From positions 1 to 6,746 of the forward strand of contig JAPKBK010000099.1 in the NCBI GenBank assembly GCA_028823435.1: a DNA stretch of 6,746 nucleotides. The letters are read 5' to 3'. The position numbers and the translations under genes were made by a program. Shown in pieces: positions 1-5,679 of this stretch. This DNA is from Flavobacteriales bacterium. Lineage in GTDB: Bacteria > Bacteroidota > Bacteroidia > Flavobacteriales_D > Sanyastnellaceae. Numbering within the stretch: the stretch's first letter is position 1; each line of letters starts with the position of its first letter. The notes under the pieces are model-generated. The model did not search any database. It was not told the origin of the DNA and saw only the letters and a program-made list of their open reading frames with translations.

Positions 1-77
1 GTGTCAAGGTCTTCGTCCTGATAAAAACCGTAAAGGATTTGAAGGATCTTAATTCTAAGGTGTCGTCTGTTCAGCAT
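1..77 (-). CDS. nusB: Transcription antitermination factor NusB, N-terminal 25 codons (partial, runs off left edge)
   Basis: Reading the minus strand from the ATG at 77-75 gives MLNRRHLRIK, then ILQILYGFYQ, then DEDLD, open to the window edge. This is the characteristic start of Bacteroidota NusB, where MLNRRH(L/I)R is followed by a conserved hydrophobic helix with a Q-x-(I/L)-Y-(A/G) pattern. NusB binds the boxA RNA element with NusE (ribosomal protein S10) and supports antitermination of rRNA transcription; it is cytoplasmic. The basic RRHLRIK stretch lies in the first helix region of the family, which contributes to RNA binding. Only about one sixth of the usual 140-310 residues (Bacteroidota forms are often long) is visible, so integrity of the gene cannot be judged. 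It is divergent from the DUF4249 gene, with 73 bases between the two start codons. The identification rests on N-terminal pattern memory, not on a full domain. Confidence 0.85.
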   Translation of the reverse strand, partial: MLNRRHLRIKILQILYGFYQDEDLD

Positions 78-94
78 GTCGTCGTTACGTGGTG

Positions 95-102
95 CGAATT
101 TA
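95..102 (-). promoter_or_regulatory. Candidate -7 box for nusB (TAAATTCG, one mismatch to TAnnTTTG)
   Basis: On the minus strand the bases TAAATTCG end 17 bases before the nusB ATG. They fit the Bacteroidota -7 consensus TAnnTTTG except for C in place of the sixth base. No clear TTG -33 element lies at 17-23 bases upstream; a TTTC (minus strand, 121-118) sits 15 bases away. The call is weak and relies mostly on nusB needing a start signal in this 73-base gap. Confidence 0.35.
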
Positions 103-113
103 GGTAATTAGAC

Positions 114-146
114 TTGTGAAATACTCACGACTTCCCTCTACTTTTG
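114..146 (+). promoter_or_regulatory. Bacteroidota-type promoter: TTG (114-116), 22-base spacer, TACTTTTG (139-146)
   Basis: TACTTTTG is an exact match to the Bacteroidota -7 consensus TAnnTTTG recognised by the primary sigma factor of the phylum, and a TTG -33 element lies 22 bases upstream, within the usual 17-23 spacing. The -7 box ends only four bases (CACT) before the ATG at 151. Transcription would then begin at or within a few bases of the start codon, so the mRNA would be leaderless or nearly so. No Shine-Dalgarno sequence could fit, which agrees. It would drive the three plus-strand genes as one transcript. The element sits back-to-back with the nusB start region, so the two promoters share the same 73-base gap. 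Confidence 0.75.
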
Positions 147-150
147 CACT

Positions 151-1095
151 ATGATATTTTCACGATTTACGGCGTCAACGCTTGTTCTGCTTTTTGCGTT
201 CATCTTATTCCCCAGTTGTACAAAAATTATTGAAGTGGAACTGCCTGACTCAGAACCGTTTCTTGTTGTTGAGGGGAGTATTCGCAACGGTGAAATACCC
301 CTTGTTCTGTTGAGTAAATCTGCAGGTTATTTCGACCCAATTTCTGTTTCTTTGGAGGGGTTTTATCTTGGAGGGGCTGCTGTTACCGTGTCTGTAGATG
401 GAATTCCATATCTGTTGGATGAGGTTTGTACAGATGATCTGCCGCTTTCGGCTCTTGAAGAGGTGTCGAATGCACTCGGAGTCTCTGCAGAGATCTTGCT
501 TGAATTTCCTGTTTGTGCCTATACTTCTTTTAATGAGCCTGCATTGGTAGGCACCTTTGGGTCGAGGTATGATCTTAACGTCATCTACGACACTATTGAA
601 GTTAACGCTTCCTCTAAGCTAGAGAATCTCGTTCCCATTGACACATCCTTTTTTCAGATTCCTGCTACAGCAACAAACGATTCACTTGGTTTAATGGCAA
701 CCTCATACACTGACCCTGATACACTTGGGAATTCATACCGTTGGTCGTCTCGAAGAGTAAATAAGGACCCCTCATTTATTTACCCTCTGGGTTCCGCCTG
801 GGATGACAGTTTCGGAAATGGGGTGCCCTTCGAATTTCTTGCCTTTAGATATTCTGCAGATTTCGAGGCTGAGCCTGAGGGTGAAGCTGGGTTTTGGAAA
901 ACGGGTGACACCGTTCTTGTTCGTCTTGAGTCCATTGATAAAGCAGCTTATTCAGCCTTACTGACCTTCGAGTCTTCGGTTTCTGCGCAAGGCAACCCAT
1001 TTGCGCCACCTACAAATGTAGTGTCCAATATTGAAGGCGGTCTTGGATGGTGGATCGCTTATTCTGCGTCGGTGGATACCGTATTCTGTAACTGA
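151..1095 (+). CDS. DUF4249 domain-containing lipoprotein
   Basis: A 314-residue exported lipoprotein of unknown function. Residues 1-22 form a lipoprotein signal peptide with a hydrophobic core (LVLLFAFILF) and a lipobox FPSC, giving lipidated Cys23. The mature part starts TKIIEVELPDSEPFLVVEGS, the hallmark opening of DUF4249 (Pfam family found almost only in Bacteroidota). Further family signals are YDLNVIYDTIEVNA (140-153) followed by VPIDTSFFQI, and the C-terminal NPFAPPTNVVSNIEGGLGWW (282-301). Cys93, Cys122 and Cys313 could form a disulfide. DUF4249 proteins are commonly encoded beside TonB-dependent outer-membrane receptors and are presumed to act at the outer membrane; here no such receptor is present on either side, as nusB lies upstream and a MuiA-like gene 24 bases downstream. 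The start is fixed by the promoter box four bases before the ATG. Family assignment is firm; the role is unknown. Confidence 0.88.
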   Translation: MIFSRFTASTLVLLFAFILFPSCTKIIEVELPDSEPFLVVEGSIRNGEIPLVLLSKSAGYFDPISVSLEGFYLGGAAVTVSVDGIPYLLDEVCTDDLPLSALEEVSNALGVSAEILLEFPVCAYTSFNEPALVGTFGSRYDLNVIYDTIEVNASSKLENLVPIDTSFFQIPATATNDSLGLMATSYTDPDTLGNSYRWSSRRVNKDPSFIYPLGSAWDDSFGNGVPFEFLAFRYSADFEAEPEGEAGFWKTGDTVLVRLESIDKAAYSALLTFESSVSAQGNPFAPPTNVVSNIEGGLGWWIAYSASVDTVFCN

Positions 1096-1119
1096 CCTCG
1101 ACATTCGTAACTTAACCTC

Positions 1120-2691
1120 ATGAAATTTACGCTGTTACTATTTTCCGTACTCTTTGCCTGTGTCTCCTTGTTTTCTCAGGAGGAGATTGTGATGCCTATA
1201 ACTTCAGTAGAAGTACATCAAGAGGGGGCGATTATTCAACACGCCTCATTCATTCAGATCAATAACCTCCAAGAAACGTTTGTCGTTCGAGGTCTTGCCT
1301 CAGATCTGGTTCTCGGTTCCCTCTCCATAAATTTACCAAACGGAACCTCTGTAGAATCACTTCATTTTGAGTCAAAATCTCGTCCCACCTCTCGTGCTGT
1401 AGAGATTAACAATATCAAAGACAGTATCGGTATTTTAGATGTACAACGAAGAATGCAAGAGTCTGTCCTGCATACACTAAGCGAGGAACAGGCATTTTTA
1501 GCAGCAAACAGGAGTATAGGCAGCACGCAAGAAGTTCTTTTGGTAGACGATGTGATCGAGATGGCTGACTTTTTGCGCAATCGCAACCAAACACTGTCAC
1601 TTGAGATACTTGACGTGACTCTAGAGATTGAAGGTCTAGACCTTCAATTAACACATCTGAAAGCACGCGAAAGTGCACTTCATTTGATTCATGCTGAACA
1701 AGAAGGTGTGTTGACGATGAAGCTTAAGAACACCATGATTTATAAAAGTGACATGGCGCTCTCGCTTAAATACCTCTCTCCGTCGGCGCATTGGTCACCT
1801 GAGTATGAGGTGAATTTTTCATCTGACGGAATCCTGTTCAAGCGTTTTGCTTCTATCGTCCAAACATCAGGCCTGGCTTGGAATGCTTCACCATTAACAC
1901 TTGTTTCAGGTCGTCCCTCCGGTGCGCTAATGCCACGTCCTTTTGATGATTGGATTCTGGATGCTTCTTCCTCACAGCGTTTGTCTTCATATTCGAAGTC
2001 GAATCGTGGGGTGATGGCAAATCGGCTGATGGATGTCGAGTACGGTGAAGAAATTCAAGAGGATGTTTCTTTTGTGGGCAAAACACGTCACAGGTTTGAA
2101 CTGAAAACTTCTTCTGTGATTTCGGGTGATGGCATGCCCAGTAGGGTTGAAATAGACGCGTTTTATCTGGAGGGTGAGATAAGGTACTTCGCTGCTCCAG
2201 CAATCAACGCGGAGGCTTATTCTACAGCAAGGATTAAAGATTGGTCAGGAAATAAACTCATGGACGGCCAAGCTCAAATTATTGCAGACAATGCATATCT
2301 AGGTAGTGTGTCACTTAATCTTCCTGTGATAGGCGATACGTTGGTACTTTCTTTGGGCGCAAATCCAAACGTATTATGTTCTCGCGAGTTGTCTCAAAAA
2401 GATTCAAAAGCTTCTTTTTTAAGCCGTAAAAAGGTCGTCTCAACTTGGATGCTCGCGGTGGAGAATTTTCAATCGGACTCAATCTCAGTAGATCTTGTAG
2501 ATGCTATCCCATATGCAAGGTCGAATGATGGTGACATAGAAGTCCTCGTCGAGGTATCTGATGGTGGGAGGGTAGATCTGTTAAATCACCAAGTCATATT
2601 CCCGCTCATGTTGGCCCCAAATGAACGCAAAGACGTGTCAGTCATCATTACGGTGACATATCCCAGAAATCACAAATTAAAGGGGCTTTAG
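1120..2691 (+). CDS. MuiA-family (mucoidy inhibitor A-like) secreted protein, DUF4140-DUF4139
   Basis: A 523-residue exported protein. Residues 1-19 form a signal peptide (KFTLLLFSVLFACVSLFS) probably cut near S19-Q20. Residues about 25-125 match the DUF4140 N-terminal domain (TSVEVHQEGAIIQHASFIQI, with a following strand set), about 100-205 are helical and coiled-coil-like (heptad-type Leu/Ile spacing), and about 212-517 match DUF4139, with LKYLSPSAHWSPEYEVNF (216-233), the LTLVSGRP strand (259-266), the GDTLVLSLG (405-413) region and a terminal LAPNERKDVSVIITVTYPRN (498-517). The family is named after a rhizobial gene affecting exopolysaccharide mucoidy; its biochemistry is not established, and an envelope role is inference. 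It follows the DUF4249 gene by 24 bases and precedes the AIM24 gene by 18 bases, with no promoter box seen in either gap, so it is probably in the same transcript. Length is within the usual range. The coding sequence contains a perfect 22-base palindrome at 1627-1648. Confidence 0.87.
   Translation: MKFTLLLFSVLFACVSLFSQEEIVMPITSVEVHQEGAIIQHASFIQINNLQETFVVRGLASDLVLGSLSINLPNGTSVESLHFESKSRPTSRAVEINNIKDSIGILDVQRRMQESVLHTLSEEQAFLAANRSIGSTQEVLLVDDVIEMADFLRNRNQTLSLEILDVTLEIEGLDLQLTHLKARESALHLIHAEQEGVLTMKLKNTMIYKSDMALSLKYLSPSAHWSPEYEVNFSSDGILFKRFASIVQTSGLAWNASPLTLVSGRPSGALMPRPFDDWILDASSSQRLSSYSKSNRGVMANRLMDVEYGEEIQEDVSFVGKTRHRFELKTSSVISGDGMPSRVEIDAFYLEGEIRYFAAPAINAEAYSTARIKDWSGNKLMDGQAQIIADNAYLGSVSLNLPVIGDTLVLSLGANPNVLCSRELSQKDSKASFLSRKKVVSTWMLAVENFQSDSISVDLVDAIPYARSNDGDIEVLVEVSDGGRVDLLNHQVIFPLMLAPNERKDVSVIITVTYPRNHKLKGL
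1627..1648. repeat. Perfect 22-base palindrome inside the MuiA-like gene
   Basis: The left half ATTGAAGGTCT (1627-1637) is followed directly, with no spacer, by its exact reverse complement AGACCTTCAAT (1638-1648). It encodes residues 170-176 (around IEGLDLQ) of the coiled-coil-like part of the MuiA-like protein. A zero-spacer palindrome of this form suits a dimeric DNA-binding protein better than an RNA hairpin, since RNA would need to open several central pairs to form a loop. There is no T-run after it, so it is not a terminator. It may be a chance product of codon choice. Confidence 0.6.
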
Positions 2692-2709
2692 CCTGTAAAA
2701 CTAAACCAT

Positions 2710-3504
2710 ATGAATTCCCACGAAGTAGACTATAAATTATACGGTGACGATCTCCAGGCAGTTGAGATAGAATTAGATCCTCAGGAAACAATCGTTGCTG
2801 AGGCAGGTGGCATGAACTGGATGGAAGAAGACATTGAATTCGAGGCGAGGTTGGGTGATGGTTCAAAGCCAAATAGCGGATTCTTTGGTAAAGTTTTAGG
2901 GATTGGCAAGCGGTTGCTGACAGGCGAATCAATTTTCCTCACCCACTTTACAAATCAGGGAGTAGGAAAGAGATGTGTTGCTTTTGCCTCGCCCTATCCA
3001 GGGAAGATTATGCCTGTAAATTTAGCGAAAGCAGGCGGAAGTATTATTTGCCAAAAAGACGCCTTCCTATGTGCCGCAAAAGGAACAGAAATTACCATTA
3101 CCTTAAATAAAAAACTAGGTGCTGGCTTTTTTGGCGGTGAGGGCTTCATTTTACAGAAGCTTATTGGAGACGGTATGGCCTTCCTCCACGCAGGCGGAAC
3201 GATCGTCGAAAAGCAACTCAACGGAGATAAGCTCAGGGTTGATACTGGATGCATTGTCGGTTTTACCGGAAATATTGATTACAGTATTGAAAAGGCGGGC
3301 GGTCTCAAATCCATGTTGTTTGGGGGCGAAGGTCTTTTTCTCGCAACGCTTCAAGGCACAGGAACGGTCTACTTGCAAACCCTGCCATTCAGCCGTCTTG
3401 CGGATCGTATTCTTCGCTCTGCCCCAAGTCAAGGGGGTAAATCTAAAGGTGAGGGCTCTGTCCTAGGATCCCTAGGGCGTATGGTCGACGGAGATAATTT
3501 CTAA
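2710..3504 (+). CDS. AIM24 / TIGR00266 family protein
   Basis: A 264-residue soluble protein with no signal peptide or membrane helix, rich in short Gly-containing beta strands. Family signals in order: VEIELDPQETIVAEAGGMNWM (18-38), the acidic DIEFEARLGDG (41-51), FGGEGFILQKLIGDGMAFLHAGGT (141-164), LRVDTGCIVGFT (175-186) and a second FGGEGLFLATLQGTGTVYLQTLPFSRLADRI (204-234). The two GGEG repeats reflect the internal duplication of the fold, related to the TRAP-like beta sandwich. The family covers bacterial TIGR00266 proteins and fungal mitochondrial Aim24, needed for normal inner-membrane organisation in yeast; the bacterial function is unknown. The start fits the family, which commonly opens with MN-x-HE(I/V)DY. 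It lies 18 bases after the MuiA-like gene and its last ten codons plus stop overlap the end of lpxB on the other strand. Its tail from about residue 236 is Gly/Ser/Lys-rich and looks flexible. Confidence 0.92.
   Translation: MNSHEVDYKLYGDDLQAVEIELDPQETIVAEAGGMNWMEEDIEFEARLGDGSKPNSGFFGKVLGIGKRLLTGESIFLTHFTNQGVGKRCVAFASPYPGKIMPVNLAKAGGSIICQKDAFLCAAKGTEITITLNKKLGAGFFGGEGFILQKLIGDGMAFLHAGGTIVEKQLNGDKLRVDTGCIVGFTGNIDYSIEKAGGLKSMLFGGEGLFLATLQGTGTVYLQTLPFSRLADRILRSAPSQGGKSKGEGSVLGSLGRMVDGDNF
3459..3479. other. Hairpin-forming inverted repeat in the convergent overlap (CCTAGG-ATC-CCTAGG)
   Basis: CCTAGG at 3462-3467 and CCTAGG at 3471-3476 are separated by ATC. The stem can be extended outward as RNA by a U-G (3461/3477), a G-C (3460/3478) and a further U-G (3459/3479) pair, giving up to nine pairs around a three-base loop. 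It covers the lpxB stop codon (3474-3472) and the last codons of the AIM24 gene. No T-run follows on either strand, so it is not a standard intrinsic terminator. It could still mark the 3' boundary of both converging transcripts, but this is inference. Confidence 0.4.
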
Positions 3505-4587
3505 CATACTTTGCGCGATTCTTTCTGATGCGCCAAGGTCTCCCAGAGACGTTCTTAATTCAGCAAAGGCCACCCGTTGCGTTGACGTTTCTAAGGCATG
3601 AATTTTTTTCGCAATATTTATTGCTGTGCAGCGTCTTTGTATGAGTTCGGGGACCACCTCACGGTTGAGGATTAAATTTGTCAGCCCTATAAACTTAACG
3701 TTCACGAGTCGCTTTGCAATGGCGTATGTGAGCGCACTTGTTTTGTAAACCAAAACGTGAGGGGTATTTAGAAGTGCCGCTTCAAGTGTCGCTGTGCCAG
3801 ACGTAATCACTGCGAATTCAGCCGACTTAAGCAGATTTCGGGTTTGGCCAAATACAACGTTCACTCCAGCTTCCCGAGCCTGACTGTATAAGGTGTCTGC
3901 GGCTCCAGGTGCCCCTGCGATCACAGCCTCCATCTGAGGAAAGTGCTTTGCGACTTCAAGAAGTACAGGTAGCATTTTATTGAGTTCTTGCTTCCGTGAG
4001 CCGGGTAAGAGTGCGAGGACAGGCTTGGTGGAGACGTGTGGTTTTGTGTCTTGATTTGTAGAAAGTGCGTCGAGAAGGGGGTGTCCGCAGTAGATGGATC
4101 GCACCCCTCCAGCGATCAGTAGGTGGTGTTCAAATGGCAGAACAGGAAATACGGCGGTGTAGTCGCGCGCAAGGTTTTTAATCCGCCCCTTTTTCCAAGC
4201 CCAAACCTGCGGCGCCACAATCTGAAAAATCTTGACGTCACCCCATTTGGCATGGGCAGCTTTTCGTGCAATACGCATGTTAAATCCGGGGAAATCTACG
4301 AGGACAATCGCGTCTGGTTTGAATGCCTCAATTTCTTTCCAGCACTTCTTTAAGTTGCCTAAAATAGTACCCAGATTCGAGACGACTTCCCAAACCCCCA
4401 TATACGCCAACTCACGGTAATGGGTCGTCACCTCAACGCCAGCATCGGTCATTTGATCTCCTCCCCATCCCCGCATGTCAATGCGACCTATGTTTGACTG
4501 GCTTGACAGGTTTGACATTTCGTGAGCGACAAGCCCTCCGTAAATATCGCCTGAGGCTTCTCCTGCTATAAAAAATACTTTCTTCAA
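3472..4587 (-). CDS. lpxB: Lipid-A-disaccharide synthase LpxB
   Basis: A 371-residue glycosyltransferase (GT19, GT-B fold) that joins UDP-2,3-diacylglucosamine and lipid X to give the tetraacyl disaccharide 1-phosphate of lipid A, releasing UDP, at the cytosolic face of the inner membrane. Visible family motifs: IAGEASGD (7-14), VDFPGFN (97-103), APQVWAWK (125-132), CGHP (167-170), LPGSRKQE (194-201, with the conserved Arg of the UDP site), SGTATLEAAL (263-272) and the GLTNLILNREVVPELIQ acceptor region (301-317). Length fits the family at about 370-380. I place the start at TTG 4587-4585: it puts MKKVFF directly before IAGEASGD as in relatives, and its TTGA overlaps the stop of the upstream membrane-protein gene. 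The sequence AGGA lies five bases before it. An ATG at 4632 and a longer frame from 4674 are possible but would add residues without family support and overlap the upstream gene. The 3' end overlaps the AIM24 gene by 33 bases. Confidence 0.95.
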   Translation of the reverse strand: MKKVFFIAGEASGDIYGGLVAHEMSNLSSQSNIGRIDMRGWGGDQMTDAGVEVTTHYRELAYMGVWEVVSNLGTILGNLKKCWKEIEAFKPDAIVLVDFPGFNMRIARKAAHAKWGDVKIFQIVAPQVWAWKKGRIKNLARDYTAVFPVLPFEHHLLIAGGVRSIYCGHPLLDALSTNQDTKPHVSTKPVLALLPGSRKQELNKMLPVLLEVAKHFPQMEAVIAGAPGAADTLYSQAREAGVNVVFGQTRNLLKSAEFAVITSGTATLEAALLNTPHVLVYKTSALTYAIAKRLVNVKFIGLTNLILNREVVPELIQRRCTAINIAKKIHALETSTQRVAFAELRTSLGDLGASERIAQSMLEIISVDHTP

Positions 4588-4898
4588 GAAATTCCTGCTT
4601 GCATTTGAAACCAAATGATCAGTGGAACACATGCCATAATGACCATTAAGATCCCGCGACAAAATTTCCACCATTCAGCTTTAATGCCGATGTAAAACAC
4701 TGCCACATTAAACAGTGTGCTAAGCGTAAGCATGCTGTCTCTGTAGAGCAAAGATTTGGCAGCAATGTTTTCGATAAAGTAATTGAGGTCTACAGCATTT
4801 GCATATGACCAGTAAGCGCCTAGAATAAGGAACCCGAAGAATGTGCCTAACACGCCTGAAAGGATTCCTCCCACGATTGTGTTGAGGTATTGCTTCAT
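4584..4898 (-). CDS. Small membrane protein of unknown function between surE and lpxB
   Basis: A 104-residue protein I do not recognise by family. It has three predicted membrane segments: about 7-30 (IVGGILSGVLGTFFGFLILG, with Gly at 10, 11, 15, 18, 22 and 27, a helix-packing pattern), about 54-71 (MLTLSTLFNVAVFYIGIK region) and about 80-97 (ILMVIMACVPLIIWF). The connecting loop at 31-52 carries Asp37, Glu43, Lys48, Arg53 and Asp54 and the second loop holds KAEWWKF. Its ATG overlaps the surE stop as ATGA (4898-4895) and its TGA overlaps the proposed lpxB TTG start as TTGA, so it is probably translated in tandem with both. Small membrane proteins in this slot are, from memory, common in Bacteroidota surE-lpxB clusters, though I cannot check that here. 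A link to lipid A or membrane phosphatase chemistry is guesswork from position. The gene is likely real given the coupled ends and clear hydrophobic pattern. Confidence 0.82.
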   Translation of the reverse strand: MKQYLNTIVGGILSGVLGTFFGFLILGAYWSYANAVDLNYFIENIAAKSLLYRDSMLTLSTLFNVAVFYIGIKAEWWKFCRGILMVIMACVPLIIWFQMQAGIS

Positions 4899-5668
4899 TT
4901 GAGTCCCCAGCTGTTGAGTTCAGAAATCGCGTGATGCGCTGTAAGGTCAAACTGCGTTGGGACTACCGAAGCGTAGCCGTTTGAAAGTGCCCATTCATCT
5001 GTGTCCTCACCCTGGTCCGGATTTGTGAACTCTCCCGTAAGCCAATAGTACGTTTCGTGGTTAGGTGCGGTTCGCTCTTCGAAGGCATCCTTCCAAAACC
5101 CGGCCGCCTGTCTGCAAACTTTGATTCCTTTGAGATCTTTGAGTGGAAGCTTGGGGATGTTCACATTGAGACATGTGCCAGACGGGAGGCCCCGCTTTAA
5201 TACTTCTTTCGCCATTTGGCGCGCAATCTTTTTTGCTGCGGTAAAATCTGCATCAGCAGCGTGATCAAGAAGAGAAAAGCCGATGGCAGGAATGTTTTCG
5301 ACAGCACCTTCAACTGCAGCAGACATCGTGCCTGAGTAGATCACATTTATAGAGCTGTTGCTTCCATGATTGATACCGGAAAGCAAAAGATCAGGTTTGC
5401 GATTAAGGATCTTGTAAATCGCAAGTTTAACGCAATCTACGGGGGTCCCAGATGTGCTGTGAGCATCTATTCCCTTGATGGGAAAGTATGCCGGTTTTAT
5501 TCTTAGGATTTCTCCAATCGTAACAGCATGTCCCATGCCAGATTGGGGGCTGTCAGGGGCAACAACATGGACTTCACCGAGGTCTGCAACTGCTTCTGCA
5601 AGCGCACAGATGCCTGCAGAAGTGATTCCGTCGTCATTTGTGATGAGTATAAGCGGGCGTTTTGACAT
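4895..5668 (-). CDS. surE: 5'/3'-nucleotidase SurE
   Basis: A 257-residue cytosolic metal-dependent nucleoside monophosphate phosphatase; relatives also act on 3'-nucleotides and exopolyphosphate. The diagnostic features are all present: ILITNDDGI (7-15) with metal ligands Asp12 and Asp13, APDSPQSGMGHAVT (37-50) with metal ligand Ser43, STSGTPVDCV (71-80), LLSGINHGSN (95-104) with metal ligand Asn100, and VIYSGTMSAAVEG (109-121). The C-terminal part (about 180-257) is the variable dimer arm and ends with a SurE-like TDEWALSNGYASVVPTQFDLT. Length is normal at about 250-260. The ATG is preceded by an A-rich stretch (CACAAAAACC), usual for Bacteroidota starts, and is 11 bases after the pepD stop. 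Its stop overlaps the start of the small membrane protein by four bases. Unlike gamma-proteobacteria, no pcm gene lies beside it. It is expected to be cotranscribed from pepD onward toward lpxB. Confidence 0.96.
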   Translation of the reverse strand: MSKRPLILITNDDGITSAGICALAEAVADLGEVHVVAPDSPQSGMGHAVTIGEILRIKPAYFPIKGIDAHSTSGTPVDCVKLAIYKILNRKPDLLLSGINHGSNSSINVIYSGTMSAAVEGAVENIPAIGFSLLDHAADADFTAAKKIARQMAKEVLKRGLPSGTCLNVNIPKLPLKDLKGIKVCRQAAGFWKDAFEERTAPNHETYYWLTGEFTNPDQGEDTDEWALSNGYASVVPTQFDLTAHHAISELNSWGLK

Positions 5669-5679
5669 GGTTTTTGTGA

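Noticed and set aside
2..104. Open plus-strand frames at the left edge (ending at 52 and 104), possible tail of an upstream gene
   Set aside because: Neither reads like a known C-terminus, while the minus strand gives a clear NusB N-terminus over the same bases.
1150..1161. Possible lipobox LFAC in the MuiA-like signal peptide
   Set aside because: Phe at the -2 position is unusual and the hydrophobic stretch continues past the Cys to a better cut site near S19-Q20; ordinary secretion is more likely.
1853..2203. 116-codon minus-strand ORF inside the MuiA-like gene
   Set aside because: It is antisense to a well-supported coding sequence, has a His/Lys/Pro-rich composition typical of shadow frames, and shows no domain or promoter.
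3119..3466. 115-codon plus-strand ORF in another frame of the AIM24 gene
   Set aside because: The AIM24 frame carries clear family motifs through the same bases; the alternative frame is Ser/Arg-rich with no recognisable pattern.
4588..4674. Upstream extension of the lpxB frame giving a 400-residue protein
   Set aside because: The extra 29 residues have no LpxB family character, and the bases are the 3' part of the coupled membrane-protein gene in another frame.
5124..5140. Short tandem-like repeat TTTGAGATCTTTGAG in surE
   Set aside because: It encodes the LKDLKG protein segment and is too short to stand out from repeated codons.
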